From Sepiola atlantica (Eukaryota > Mollusca > Cephalopoda > Sepiida > Sepiolidae), in contig OY744531.1 in NCBI GenBank assembly GCA_963556195.1, forward strand, positions 105,563,620 through 105,627,619: a stretch of 64,000 nt of DNA, read 5' to 3'. Every line of letters begins with the position of its first letter. Position 1 is the first letter of the stretch. The notes beneath the pieces are model-generated. The model was not told the DNA's origin. It saw only the letters and a program-made list of their open reading frames with translations, and searched no databases. Made by a program: the position numbers and the translations under genes. Positions 51,481-63,342 of the stretch are shown here, piece after piece.

Positions 51481-52926
51481 GGTGGAGTATCCAGCTAAGT
51501 GATGTTACTTGAGGTAACTTTACTTGGAAAAGGTGCATGATTCCTCGTATGAGCTAGTGTATAGGGAGATCTTATTTGGGCTTTGAATACTATGTTATTT
51601 TGAATCTTTGGTCAGGGCTTACTTGCAGGGGATGTATCCTCATGTCAGGTTATCCTGACAAACCCTTGTACAGAGAGACCGAAGACACTTGAGGATGGTG
51701 TCTAGTAAGTAATTCATTATGGAATTTCATAGGCACACTTAAAAAGAAACATTTCTTCTGTAGAAAGATTTTTAAATGGCCGTCATTTATTTAAAAAACA
51801 CAAAAGAATGGTTGCATTTGTGGAAAGAAAAATTAGCTTAAAATCTTTAATAATTTTTTAAAATGTCAAGTATATATAAATAATCATAATTAATTAATTA
51901 TTAAATAACCATCTACAAATAATCTATTGTCTCCGAATAAATTAACAAAAAAAAAACAAAATAAAAAAAACAAAACAAAAAAAAAACAATGGTCCTTGCA
52001 ATGGCCACGTTTTTTTTTGTTTTTTTTTTTAAATTTAAATATTTCTAGTAGAGTGACATTTAAATCATCAACAAATCAATAATTGAAAAAGCTATGAAAT
52101 AATTGAAAATAATTTTCTTTTATATCAATTAATGGTATCCGAAGACATTCACAAAATGTGTCAGCAACTACACACACACACCGAACTGCACAAGAACCTG
52201 ATTGTTAACTTTAGTAAATACTTCCATTTAGATTTAGTTTTAAGAATTAAATTAGGTCTATGAATTTTTAAGTTTTTTGTTAAAATATTAAATAAGTAAT
52301 TTGTTTCGATTATTTAACCAATTTATAAAATTTTAAGAATAATTTATTTTAATCGTTTTCAGTTATTGTGTTGCATTTTTGCATTCAATTTTCATCAACT
52401 TGATTAATTCAAATCATTTTAACAAAACAGAATTTAAAAAAAAAAAACATTAACTGAATATCATTATTATTATTATCATACAAGAATTCTACTATGACAA
52501 GTAAAAAAACATCTCAAATAAGTATTATCAAATTACAGCAAAAACACTTATTAGATTATAAAAAAAAATATGGCCATTTCTAATTTTCAAACAATGTGAG
52601 ACAAGCAATCTGCAAACGCGTCTCAAGGGAAAATATTTTCTTTTGTTTTAGATTTATTTATAAAATAATAAAGTATTCAAAAACTTTAGACAGAAAATTA
52701 TACAAGATTCAAAATACGAAATTAAAATGTTTCAATAGATTATTCATTTAATCAAGTATTTCTTTAAAAATAAAAAATCTAGTTCAAGCACGAGTGAAAA
52801 TAGCAACTGAAGACAATTGAGAAAGCTTCTTGCAATTATTACTACTTGTCTTTAGAATGTAATCAAATGATTCTTTTATGTAATGACAGAAAGTCATCTT
52901 CAGTGAGTTGTCTTAATACTAAGAAA
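51481..52926. other. Unannotated AT-rich DNA
   Basis: A- and T-rich runs at 51945-52030 form a loosely self-complementary block. No gene recognised. Confidence 0.4.
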
Positions 52927-52958
52927 GAAAATAGGTTTTCGGTTGGAAACCTATTTTC
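52927..52958. repeat. Hairpin with 12-bp arms
   Basis: GAAAATAGGTTT pairs with AAACCTATTTTC around a TCGGTTGG-type loop, 10 bp before the MITE-like element. Confidence 0.8.
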
Positions 52959-52967
52959 TTTTAATAA

Positions 52968-53424
52968 GGGTGGGACGTAATGGGTGAAAATTTCAGATTC
53001 ATGTGAGTAGTATTTTTTTGTGTTCATTTATACATAAATAACACTAAACAATCAAACATTTTGAAAATTTTGCAAAATTCAGAAGGTGCAGGCCACTAGT
53101 TTTTGGCTATTTTACATTCATGAAAACCCTTTTACAGCCTGAAAATGGTCCTAAATCAAAGTACTATGTCAGATTTAACCATCTATATCCATTCATAGCT
53201 TTTGAGGATGTTTTAGGACCTGCAATGTCGCATGAAACCACTTTTTCACCGAAAAATGATGGATTTTGAGTCCCGTGGAGCCCTAACGGCTATTTTTGGC
53301 CTGCACCTTCTGAATTTTGCAAAATTTTCAAAATGTTTGATTGTTTAGTGTTATTTATGTATAAATGAACACAAAAAAATACTACTCGCATGAATCTGAA
53401 ATTTTCACCCATTACGTCCCACCC
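52968..53424. mobile_element. MITE-like element with 127-bp terminal inverted repeats
   Basis: Left arm 52968-53094 and right arm 53297-53424 are inverted copies with about one visible difference (CATGTGAG versus CATGCGAG). Ends are GGGTGGGACG...CGTCCCACCC. The 200-bp centre has no coding frame. This is a non-autonomous DNA element or foldback; no clear target duplication, so no superfamily is assigned. Confidence 0.85.
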
Positions 53425-53803
53425 CATATAATAATAATAATAATTGACTTATTTTCTGAATTTCTAGAAAAAGAAACAAATGTTTTAATCGTTACAAAAT
53501 ATAACTTATTCAAAACAAAGTTTAACAGTGATGACAAACAAGTGAAAAGAAATTTAATAAATTCGAAGTAGAAACTAGATTGAAAGCAAAAGGACTAAAT
53601 TTAAGACATTTCATGTCTAAATCTAAAATCAAAGAAAAGCCAAACAAAATGGCTACTTTATATATCATTGAAAAGCAATTCACTGAATGTTTTCTTTTTC
53701 TACTGATCGTTTGAGTAGCAAACAGAGCGACTCCCAAAAAGGCCACATATTGAATCATTCATAAAATTCACAAACCTTTCTGCAATCCAACCATATTTGG
53801 TAC
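53425..53803. other. Unannotated DNA
   Basis: (TAA)n at 53428-53441. Nothing else. Confidence 0.35.
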
Positions 53804-54010
53804 AATTAAACTTCAATCTATGCTGACTTGTCCACCAAGTTTCAGTCAAGAATGTTCAACAGTCTTTGTTTTATCACTGTTTAATGATATCAAGGGGCCA
53901 CTTTGGTGATTGGCTCATCAGTAGGTGTGATCCTGAATGGGTTTCACATTCATCAGATCATAACCCCCTTTCCCCAGATGTTTATCTGGGGATACTGTCT
54001 ATCAAAACAA
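53804..54010 (+). repeat. Dispersed repeat D, copy 2
   Basis: Same family as 32889-33105. Includes its own hairpin CCCCAGATGTTTATCTGGGG near 53974. Confidence 0.75.
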
Positions 54011-55089
54011 TTCCCAAATTATTCATGAAGTGAAGAAGGCCATCAAAGCCAATGGAATTGCGGAAAGAATTTTGAATTTTATTGACAATTCCATGAATGG
54101 CATATTTTTGGGTAAGGAGATGTGGCTCACCCTATAATAACTTTTTTAAAAAGTGTTTAAAAGCGTTTTTTTTTACAGATACAAAAAGAACAGACTATCA
54201 CTGCTATTGATATACAGATAAAAGGTTTGTGTCTTTCTTTCTCTCTGTTTATATCCAATCATATTATGCCATCACCAACATCGCTATCATAATGAAGATG
54301 AAACTATGAACACTAAAACAACAATTACTAGTATCTATGAACATGGACCGTATTGTTCAAATAAAGATTTCAGCTTTGAGAGAGAATCAATCACACGCAA
54401 TAAGTATATAAACGAAAGCCGACTGAGTTGCAATAACATTGCTTGCTCTAACAACAAAAAAGGAGATATTTCATGTTAAAATATTGTTTCAAAAATAAAA
54501 ATTATTTTGCAAACACAAAGAGAACATACAAAAGTGCTAAAGTGTTTTGTTAATTAAATTTGTATTTCGTTGTCTTAGGTAATAATTGCTGCATAGGAAA
54601 TATATTGCCAAAGCCTGCTCCAAAACTCCATGAAAGACCGTTGTTCGAAATGAGTTTTATCATATTTTCAGTGTCCATGATAATCAGTAAAAAGATGAGA
54701 CCGAGTGGAAATAGAAATGTTTATTTGAGTGATTCCGTTTATTTTCTGCTATAAAATCTAAATATGCTAAAAAAATATTTTATTCGTTTGTGCAACAGAT
54801 TTGTTCGAGTCAATCCAGTTGAAGAAATCAGATTACGAGGAATGGTCAGAAAAATAAAAAATAAAATATTGCATATAGAATTAAAGATAGCAATCAGGGT
54901 CATCGAAAGCGGCAGTTTATTAAGCACATTTAAAATTTATTTTAAAGAAAAAATAAATAAATGGAAACATAACTTTTTGTTTAAAAAAAATATATAGATT
55001 GGAAGAAAAAAGTTAATATCACAGCGAATGCTAAGACTAAAAAGAGAAGAGTATAGACAAATGGATAGATTATAACGAATTGATTAGCA
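54011..55089. other. Unannotated AT-rich DNA
   Basis: Open frames at 54560-54754 and 54764-54997 are not recognised. A pyrimidine-rich CGTTGTCTTAG at 54570-54580 could be a splice acceptor, but no exon follows that I can support. Confidence 0.35.
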
Positions 55090-55141
55090 TTAAGGAGGGG
55101 AGAGATAGAGAGAGAGAGAGAGATAGAGATAGAGAATAAGG

Positions 55142-55175
<34 letters not shown>

Positions 55176-55806
55176 AAGAGAGAGAATAAGAAAGAGCGAG
55201 AATAAGAAAGAGATAGAGAGAGAGAGAAAGAGAGAGAATAAGGGAGAGAAAGAGAGAGAATAAGGGAGAGAAAGAGAGAGAATAAGGGAGAGAAAGAGAG
55301 AGAATAAGGGAGAGAAAGAAAGAGAGAGAGAAAGAGAGAGAGAGAAAGAGAGAGAGAGAAAGAGAGAGAGAGAAAGAGAGAGAGAGAGAAAGAGAGAGTG
55401 AGAGAGAAAGAGAGAGAAAGAGAGAGAGAGTGAGAAAGAGAGAGAGAGTGAGAGAGAGTGAGAAAGAGAGAGAGAGTGAGAGAGAGAGAGAAAGAGAGAG
55501 TGAGAGAGAAAGAGAGAGTGAGAGAGAAAGAGAGAGTGAGAGAGAGAAAGAGCGGGAGAGAGAAAGAGAGAGAGAGAGAAAGAGCGGGAGAGAGAAAGAG
55601 AGAGAAAGAGAGTGAGAGAGAGAGAGAAAGAGAGAGTGAGAGAGAAAGAGAGAGAGTGAGAAAGAGAGAGAGAGTGAGAGAGAGAGAGAAAGAGAGAGTG
55701 AGAGAGAAAGAGAGAGTGAGAGAGAAAGAGAGAGTGAGAGAGAGAAAGAGCGGGAGAGAGAAAGAGAGAGAGAGAGAGAAAGAGCGGGAGAGAGAGGGAG
55801 AGGGAG
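55090..55806. repeat. (GA)n-rich block, about 715 bp
   Basis: GAGAGAAA/GAGAATAAGG/GAGTGAGA/GAGCGGGAGA units. A segment of about 200 bp (55425-55600) recurs at about 55640-55810. Frames on both strands are Ser/Leu/Phe or Arg/Glu/Lys strings. Confidence 0.95.
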
Positions 55807-56309
55807 AAAAACCTTTGTAGTATGGTTTTAATAGTAAACAATTTTTAACAAAAAGAGTGTGAGTGATTTTAAACGTACAAGAGAGAAATTTTAGCTTTTT
55901 ATGAGAATAGAAGACAAGAATATAGAATGAAAAAAAAAATGTTGAAAAGGGTCACATATCTTTTTCTTGAAGAGACCTGAAATGACCAAAGTGAACAGCA
56001 AATCTTCCATAGAAACACATCGAAAATGCTTAGATGATCTTGATCTGAATTCATGTTGCAAAATAGTTTATTTTTGGCAAAATAAAAAAATCAGATAAAT
56101 TTTTAAAACAAAACAAAAAAACGGTCTTTTTTTTCTTTTTTTTTTTTAAAGAAAAAGAAATTTTACACAGACTAAAAGACTAAACCGCATGATGGAAGAA
56201 GTGAAGTGTATCCAAATGTACACGCGTTACGCGAAAAGATTGAAAATTTAAATATGAAACGAGATAGCGTGAAAGCAATCATAAAACTCAACAGGTTTCT
56301 TAGCTAAAT
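55807..56309. other. Unannotated DNA
   Basis: I see nothing recognisable. Confidence 0.35.
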
Positions 56310-56850
56310 ACCAACATGTGGAAATTGACTTCACACAATTTCATTTTCACAAGGAAAAAAATTGGGGCTTCTTCACTTGAAGGGCAATATAAAATATCAA
56401 GAAGCACCAAAACCAGTATCATATACTTACTCGGACGAGTTAAATAAGTATCCTCACCAAAAAGTCGAAAAAAATTATCACCTAAAACTTTAAAGCAAAA
56501 TCCATTTTTCAGAAACAGCCAATGGACATGTGCAAACGTAGCCACCTTAAAAGCTACTGGATGACATAATCAGGGGAGATAAGCGCGTTCGTCATAATTA
56601 AGTAATTATGACAAACGCGATTACCTCCCGTGATTTTATCTTTCGTGAGATGTTAAGATGGCTACCATTGATTGATTGTTCCCGAAAAATGGATTTTGCT
56701 TTTAATCAAAGTTTGAGTCGATAATTTTTCCTACTTTTTGGTGAGGATACTTATTTAACTTTGCTGAGTAAGCATGAAATACTGTTGCATATAATACTGT
56801 TATAATGATATTTCCATATTGCCCTTCAAGTGAAGAAGCACCAAAAAATG
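56310..56850. repeat. Large imperfect palindrome, arms about 210-250 bp
   Basis: The minus strand of 56310-56560 matches the plus strand of 56640-56850: AAAAATGGATTTTGCTTT, TTTTTGGTGAGGATACTTAT, ATTGCCCTTCAAGTGAAGAA. The centre (56575-56630) is itself a hairpin containing CGCGTT-GTCATAATT and its complement. Probably a foldback element. Confidence 0.85.
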
Positions 56851-57203
56851 GGTTTGGGATTTAGTGAAATAAAAAATTTTTTTTAAAAAAACACAGGAAA
56901 GGGATGAATCTGATAAACATGATAAATAGTGTGGCTGTAATTTTGAAAAGTACTGGTTACAGACTTGATATATTTAAGGGGGGGGGGGGGGGTTCAATGT
57001 GTGACCTTTTGAAAGTTTGTCAGGTTTTCTTAGTAGAGTTATATTAGTTTAGAAATTGTTATTTATTTCTATATTTCTAAATGTATATATATTACTGTTT
57101 TATATATATATATGCTTATTATAATATATTACATTTTTTTTTCTTCCCGTATTTACTTTTATAGTGCTCAATAAATGAGTAGAGATTGGTAGTATAAAAA
57201 TAT
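56851..57203. other. Unannotated DNA
   Basis: G run of about 16 at 56976-56991. 57160-57200 shares sequence with 46165-46200. Confidence 0.4.
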
Positions 57204-57380
57204 ACTTATAGCAAGTGAGCTACACAGAAACATTCGTTTCATTCCTGAAGGAAATTTTCAGGTTATTTATCCGGAGAATTTTCTTTCTGGAATGAAATAA
57301 AATTTTCAGGTTATTTATCTGGAGAATTTTCTTTCTGGAATGAAATACAAACGTTTCTATACAGCTCACTTGCAATAAGT
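57204..57380. repeat. Palindrome with internal direct repeat
   Basis: GCAAGTGAGCT...GAAACATTCGTTTCATTCC at left is inverted at right (57335-57380). Inside, AATTTTCAGGTTATTTAT...TTTCTTTCTGGAATGAAAT is repeated directly, about 58 bp per unit. Confidence 0.75.
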
Positions 57381-57477
57381 AATTCTTATATTATATGTAT
57401 GCATGTGTGTGTGTGTGTGTGTATGTGTGTGTGAATTCTCTAATAAGTTTAATGATTTGTTATCTATTTCCATTCAG
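57381..57477. repeat. (GT)n at 57403-57432 and flank
   Basis: A short GT microsatellite, no gene. Confidence 0.6.
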
Positions 57478-57544
57478 TCAGTTGGTTAAAAATGTCTTTG
57501 ATTGGTGGAGGTGTTAAAGACATTACTGTAACTTTACCATATAG
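57478..57544 (+). CDS. Candidate small exon, unrecognised
   Basis: Preceded by a good acceptor (TATCTATTTCCATTCAG) and followed by a donor (ATAG then GTATGA). In one phase it reads SWLKMSLIGGGVKDITVTLP, without stops. No family recognised. Its phase does not connect with the other candidate exon at 58009, so the two do not belong to one transcript as drawn. Confidence 0.2.
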
Positions 57545-58008
57545 GTATGACACACTTCAATCTAATAAGTATATATTTCCATGACAACAAGAGGCTGGTT
57601 TGTCCAGTAGCTGTAACTTCATCAATTATACATGATATACTTTTTGTTCTGCATCAGAGCAACCTGGAAAAAAAATAAAAATTAAAAAAAATTAAAAAAA
57701 GAAAAAGAAAAAGACAAGATGGATTTAAAACTAATGATAGAAGATAATCTTACATAAGACTGTTAATCTCACAGAGTACATAGATCAACAAACCAAAAAA
57801 CAAAATTAATAAATGTAGGTATCAGATAAAAGAAACAAAATTTTAGTGACCTGTCGTTGACATAATTAAAAATTTAACAAGAACATATCTGTAGATAAAG
57901 TTAAAATAAAAACTATACTTTTTTTTAATAAAAATGTCTCCACTTGTTTTACTATATAAAATCTTAAATGAAAATCTGGCAAGATAGCTGCAACCCAACA
58001 AACTCCAG
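57545..58008. other. Unannotated DNA
   Basis: I see nothing recognisable. Confidence 0.35.
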
Positions 58009-58148
58009 ACACCAGGACTAAAAATCCCTGAAATGACAGAAGAATGTCGCCACCAGTGTTTTTTCTCCGAGATAAACCAACCATTCTGTAACACGTTGAA
58101 TATCACAAAGCTTTGTAGATATGAAGGATGTGGCAAATTAACAGCACT
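58009..58148 (+). CDS. Candidate cysteine-rich exon, unrecognised
   Basis: Acceptor-like AACTCCAG before 58009 and a consensus donor GTAAGTA after 58148. The 46 codons include EECRHQCFFSEINQPFCNT and LCRYEGCGK: six cysteines in about 30 residues, as in extracellular domains. No family recognised and no neighbouring exon found, so this may be chance. Confidence 0.25.
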
Positions 58149-58360
58149 GTAAGTATAATTTTATTAGGCAGAGATTTCCTTTCGTGTGCAGATTAACTTC
58201 TTTTACGAAACCGAAGACTGCACTTGGTTCAACTCTATTATCAAGTCGTTCTTTTTTTGTTGTTGTTTTTTTTTTACTATTAGTTTGGTAATATTTTATT
58301 TCCCACACGACACATAACGGTTGCCAACATCATTAAGTGAAAGCGATTTTATGGAAACGA
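58149..58360. other. Unannotated DNA
   Basis: I see nothing recognisable. Confidence 0.35.
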
Positions 58361-58433
58361 CTGGATTCGAACTTGGCACACCCAGGTCATCAGTCCACGT
58401 CATTATCCACTTAACCACTGCATCATTCTGTAT
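58361..58433 (-). repeat. tRNA-like (SINE head or tRNA pseudogene)
   Basis: Minus strand: A box TGGTTAAGTGGATAATG and B box AGTTCGAATCC at tRNA-like spacing. The most tRNA-like of the four such sequences here, but the arms are imperfect. Confidence 0.5.
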
Positions 58434-58446
58434 ATTCATTTTTTAC

Positions 58447-58590
58447 TGTTTGTACATCATTCTTTATTACTTGCCCAAGTAAAATTGTTCAATTAATATA
58501 CACGGTTGTTGTTCCTTTTCTTCAAAAGCTGTTGCTCTGATTCAATCTTCAGCGTTTATCTTAGAGTACAAGTCCGATTTTTTCTTTTGA
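58447..58590 (+). repeat. Direct duplication, copy 1
   Basis: About 140 bp repeated at 58805-58946: TTGTACATCATTCTTTATTA, ATACACGGTTGTTGTTCC, TTTTCTTCAAAAGCTGT. High identity at the start, lower at the end. Confidence 0.85.
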
Positions 58591-58804
58591 AAAAACTGAA
58601 CTTTCTTTCAGGGATAGAAATCCTCACATTAGACGTACTATGATAAATATGATGCAATTTTAGTTACAGACACAAAATCTCCATTGCAATAAGATGATCA
58701 CTACAATCAATAATAATAACTAGTAGGACTCCATTGAAATTCCATCCTTGCCGTCTTCATAATTTACTGTTAATGATATTTCGTTTGAAATAATGCATTT
58801 AGTG
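58591..58804. other. Spacer between duplications
   Basis: No gene visible. Confidence 0.35.
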
Positions 58805-58946
58805 TTTTGTACATCATTCTTTATTACTTGCAGAAGTAAAATTGTTCAATTAATATACACGGTTGTTGTTCCTTTTCTTCAAAAGCTGTCACTCCGATTC
58901 AATTTTTTGCATTCACCTTTAAGTACAATTTCTAATTTTTTTCTTC
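58805..58946 (+). repeat. Direct duplication, copy 2
   Basis: Second copy of 58447-58590, offset 358 bp. Confidence 0.85.
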
Positions 58947-59839
58947 CTGCAAGAACCGAACTTGGAAGATATTCCACACAATATTTTTGGTGTTTAATAG
59001 TAGTTTTACTTACAAAAAAATGACCATGCAGGTATGAATAGAAAATATTTATAACAGTAGATAAAAAGAAGGCTTAATAGAGGCCTGATGTGTTTCCCTT
59101 ACCTCTAGACATGGAGTGGGTCATAAATTTGCTGATTGTGTTGTTCTGTGGGAATTTGGAATAGTCCAATTTTGTGGTGCTCATCACAGGAAGTGTAGAA
59201 TATTTCTGTTGGTCATCCTCTTCCTGAAATCGAAGAGAGAGATTCATCAGAAACAGACAATTATATTAGGAATAACAATTAGAGTTGTCCATTTCTCTCG
59301 AACCAAACTGATATAGAATGGTTGCATGCACGGGTAATCTTCAAATTACATAGGAGAAAGTATAAAACACATAGATGTCAGGTTTTATCGGCAACAGAAG
59401 AATCACGAAATGTGAAAATAAAGCCAAAACCTAAAAAGCTAAATTATTTAATACAATTTAGGTAGTCCTGCAGATGAAGCGCCTAATTTCCATGACTGTT
59501 CGGTGGCAACGATCGGGCAGGTCGCGGAAGCACCCGAGAGCTGCCAAGATGAAAACGAGGCCGAAGTAGAGCTGACCGATCAGGTTGCTGCCAATCATCT
59601 GCACTCAGCACAACAAAACAAGCGGTAGGAAGACCTTTCGAACCGGCTGCAAACGTATCCGTAAACCCAGACCCTCGACGAGAAAATATATGAAATTCCT
59701 CACCCCCCCAAAAAAAATAAATATACAAAAGAAACTTGCCTAAATATCCTAAGAAAAATAACATACTTCTTTGTTTTATGTTAAAAAAAAAAAGACAAAA
59801 CAAAGTTTCTGACCATCACCTTTTCTAATGTCCTGACTA
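58947..59839. other. Unannotated DNA
   Basis: 59488-59560 weakly resembles the inverted ends of the 4747-6792 element (GGGCAGGTCGCGGAAGC, CCCGAGAG). Nothing else recognised. Confidence 0.4.
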
Positions 59840-61350
59840 TAATAAAAACCCATGACACCGCGAAAACATGTAGACCAGATCTCATCCCTCATCATTATAA
59901 CAAAATGCTCTGCTGAGCTGCCCCCCCCCCATCCTCACCATGCTCTAAAACAAATGCCTTGCAAAATCTTGCTTTCCTGCTTGCTGGAAAATTGCCTCTG
60001 TGGTGCCAGTTTTCAAGAATTCTGGCGAAAAAACTGACCCACAAAATTATCGCCCCATAAGTCTTTTCTCGCTCTTTGCTAAAATCTTTGAATCATTAAT
60101 CAATCTAGCAATAATAAATCACCTTGAAAATGCTAAACTTCTCTCTGACCAACAGTATGGATTTAGCCCATCCCGTTATATTGTGGATATCCTAACGGAC
60201 ATCTCTGAACATATATACCACACACTGGACAAGGCAGAGGATGTTAAGTCAGTGGCGCTAGATATCTTCAAAACATTTGATAACGTCTGGCATGAAAGTG
60301 TTCGCAGGAAAAAATTAACTTGTATCGTATTGCTCGACGAATATTTCAGCTAGTCGGATCTTTCTTAGCTGAAAGGAAGATCCGGATCGTTCTCGATGGC
60401 CGTACATCTAAACAATATCACATTAAAGTGCGTACACCCCAGGGGGCAATACTTGGATATATACTATTCCTGATCTTCATAAACGAACGGCCCGATGCAA
60501 TTGTGTCTGAGATGGGTACATTTGCTGATGACACCATGCTCTGTTCCCGGCATGAGGGCAAATCGAAAGACACATGCAAATCAATGACGCTTAGAAAATT
60601 ACCTCCAGCCTGTAGTAGAATGGCTCCCGATAATGGTTGGTCACCTTTAACGCTGCTAAGACCAAGCTTCTTCCCTTTTAAATAATATATAGAAGATTCT
60701 GTCAAGTCTGCTGCAAAGAAGGTAGGCTCCCTCTACGGGGCTATAAACCACCTCACGTCTGTCAGTATCCGATATCTTTATAAAACCATCATTCACCCAT
60801 GCATGGAGTATTATTGCAGCATTTGGACTCGTGCACCAACCACTAGTCTTTCCCTCTTGGATACGGTGAAAAGAAAAAAAAAAAAAAAAAAAAAAATTCC
60901 AAACCTAATGAATCCCGCACTGTCTGTCAAGCTCCAGCCTCTGTTGCATCACTGCGGTGTTGAATCGTTGTGCTTATTTTACAAGTACTTCCACAGAATG
61001 CGCTCCAATAAACTTATTGCACTTGTACCCATTAAACGAAAATACCCCCCTCCCCGACCCACAGCAAAATCCCACCCCTTCACTGTAGAAGTCCTTAGAT
61101 GCTGGAAGATTTTCTACTCTGATTGCTTCTTTCCTCGGATTGCTTGCCTTTGGAATTCCCTTACTGCTCACTGTTTCCATGACCATACGAACATGCAGAA
61201 ATTTAAATGTAATGTGAACAAATATCTTGCTGCCCAACTCCTCACCCAAGTAACCCCCCCCCCCCCCCCCCCGCCTATAAATATGTCCTCTACCACAGTA
61301 GCTCTTTACACATTCAGCGACAATATGTCTGGTTTGGGGTGAATAAAAGC
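59840..61350 (+). pseudogene. LINE with reverse transcriptase, Jockey/CR1-type, decayed
   Basis: Successive frames show SFPACWK-type, then VPVFKNSGEKTDPQNYRPIS (60000-60060), VALDIFKTFDNVWHE (RT motif with the first Asp), TPQGAILGYILFLIFIN, MGTFADDTMLC (catalytic ADD at about 60520-60535), and after a deletion the C-terminal part SLYGAINHL, MEYYCSIW, LWNSLTAHCF. A C run at 59917-59926, frameshifts near 60340, an A23 insertion at 60870-60894 and C runs at 61253-61272 break the gene. It is the most complete LINE here and the parent type of the fragments at 24273, 38163 and 63012. Confidence 0.85.
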
Positions 61351-61404
61351 TTATTTATTTTTTTAATAAGTAAATAAATAAATAAATAAATAGAACATGA
61401 TGTT
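61351..61404. repeat. (TAAA)n tail
   Basis: TAAATAAATAAATAAA at 61373-61391, likely part of the LINE tail or an adjacent simple repeat. Confidence 0.6.
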
Positions 61405-61850
61405 AAACAAGTAAAATGTATTTGTTGAATATTTATTTGCTGAAAATAATTTGTTGGATATTTATTTGCTGAAAATAGTTTGTTGAATATTTATTTGCTG
61501 AAAATAGTTTGTTGAATATTTATTTGCTGAAAATAATTTGTTGAATATTTATTTGCTGAAAATAATTTGTTGAATATTTATTTGTTGAAAATAGTTTGTT
61601 GAATATTTATTTGCTGAAAATAGTTTGTTGAATATTTATTTGCTGAAAATAATTTGTTGAAAAAAAATTTGTTGAATACTTATTTGTTGAAAATGTTGAA
61701 AAACATTTGTTGACTATTTATTTGCTGAAAATAATTTGTTGAAAAAAAATTTGTTGAATACTTATTTGTTGAAAATGTTGAAAAACATTTGTTGACTATT
61801 TATTTGCTGAAAAAAATTTGTTCAATATTTATTTGCTGAAAAATATTGCT
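61405..61850. repeat. 29-bp tandem array, about 15 copies
   Basis: Unit TTTGTTGAATATTTATTTGC followed by TGAAAATAA. A longer compound unit with AAAAAAATTTGTTGAATAC and GTTGAAAAACATTTGTTGAC occurs twice, at about 61655-61730 and 61735-61815. Confidence 0.9.
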
Positions 61851-62146
61851 GATATTTTAATAATGATTGGAAAATGAATACTCGGGCTTCACCCATTTTT
61901 AAAGCACAAACCAAAAGGAGCAATTTTACATTTTGTACTTACACGCAGAGCTGAAAAAATAGGACATTTATGAAATTATAAGAAAATTTCACTTATTTTT
62001 AAGCAAAATATGGCAAAAGCATACACTTTTTTATTGCTAGCAAATCTACAATGTTAAGATAACATATTCATATATTTACATAAAGTTGTAGGTCCTGTCT
62101 GTTTGTCCACAAACTCTACACAGGGATTGACCTTCATAACCATATA
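61851..62146. other. Unannotated DNA
   Basis: I see nothing recognisable. Confidence 0.35.
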
Positions 62147-62420
62147 CAAGGCCTGTCTAAAAAGTATCCGACCTTAGGCCAGAAAAAATATTTCAAATAC
62201 CTGACGGAGTTGGAACCCTAATCACCTTCAAAGTAGGCCCCTTGTGCTTGCACACACTTAGCCCACCGATTCATCCACTGCCGGAAACAGTTCTGGAAGT
62301 CTTCTTTTGGAATAGTGTTTATCTCCGCCGTCGCATAACTTGGATTTTGTTCAAGTATGCTATGAATTTTTGTCCAGAAACACGTGTAAGATTTCTTTTG
62401 CTCCAAAATTGACATTAAAT
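62147..62420 (-). mobile_element. Mariner-like 3' end fragment 2
   Basis: Begins after TA with CAAGGCCTGTCTAAAAAGTA then CCGACCTTAGGCC. The minus strand encodes CFRQWMNRWAKCVQAQGAYF then EGD, the usual C-terminus of mariner transposases, followed by a stop. Only about 65 residues are left; the catalytic domain is absent. Confidence 0.85.
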
Positions 62421-63011
62421 CTCAGTATGATATAATCTGCCGATCGCCGGCCCTTGCACTCCTTCTTTGTCGATTAGCCAGGCACAGAGGTACCAGCGTT
62501 GGAATGTCTCAAAACACCCAGTGCCTAACCTTGTTTCCTTACTAGGACAATGAACGCCGTTTCTCTTTCTCTCTATTTGGACAACTTGGGGAAAGTTTTT
62601 TCGTCACTAAGTCTTACATGACCAGTCTGGGTCGCTCTTGTTCCGACAGGTTGAGGGTACAGGTTAGACAGCTTGTCTGGCTGCTGTTTCCAGCTGACAG
62701 GACAGGAGCCCAAACTCTTGGGTAACGCTGCATAATACCGTGGGTAGTTGTATGTGCCATGTCGCGCATGAAAAGGGACCCTGCAATTATCTCCGGTGAG
62801 CTTTCCCGAGGCCACAACCTGCATGGACCAGGTCGCGACTAATGGACTGGTTGTGTGAGCTTATTGGCACCAAACAAGGACCCACCTTAGCCAACCCACT
62901 CTATAACCAAACAAACATGTCATTCGCTGAGCAAATCCCAATTTAGGTTGACCCCCCCCCCCCCACCCCCACCATCCCCCCCCCTCCACCCAAACCTTCT
63001 CCCTTTTTTTT
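62421..63011. other. GC-richer unannotated segment
   Basis: Two overlapping minus frames (62573-62824) are not recognised. The base composition differs from the AT-rich surroundings, so it may be part of another element. C runs at 62951-62990. Confidence 0.35.
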
Positions 63012-63090
63012 CTCAGTAGCCCCTTACGTCTACAGTGGCGGCCTGCCTTGTTTGGGATGAACTATGTTTAAAAAAAAAAACAAAAAAAAA
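63012..63090 (+). repeat. LINE 3' UTR end only
   Basis: CAGTAGCCCCTTACGTCTAC, AGTGG, CCTGCCTTGTTTG, then an A tail. Matches the last 80 bp of the LINE at 24273-24613. Confidence 0.75.
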
Positions 63091-63342
63091 CTCTGGTTTG
63101 TTTGTTTGTTCATATATGCCATCCATTTTACCCCTGCTCATCCCCCACCTCTTTCTCTCATCGCCAGCCACAGTAGTCCTTGCTCCCTCCACCCTTCCCC
63201 TTTTTTCTCCCACTCATTTTCATTCTCTAACAAGTACGGACATCCAGCAAGACGCTGCCATTATTTTTCATTTTATTTTATTTTTCTTCCCAACATGTCT
63301 ACCCTACATGAATCTGTGCTTGCATGATATCTTTTCCCTATA
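63091..63342. other. Pyrimidine-rich unannotated DNA
   Basis: C/T-rich sequence with no recognised gene. Confidence 0.35.

Noticed and set aside
53940..53980. Hammerhead motif in dispersed repeat D (minus strand CTGATGA-ATGT-GAAAC)
   Set aside because: Stem II would be one base pair and no UH position or stem I is found in either copy.
54981..55841. 286-aa Ser/Leu-rich, membrane-like protein
   Set aside because: Translation of (GA)n DNA; no unique sequence outside the repeat.
57225..57345. Hammerhead motif in the 57-kb palindrome
   Set aside because: The CTGANGA box reads CTGAAAA in both units, so core bases are lost.
58361..58433. Functional tRNA gene
   Set aside because: A and B boxes are present, but the arms do not pair well enough and similar degenerate copies occur at 5764, 9086 and 46680.
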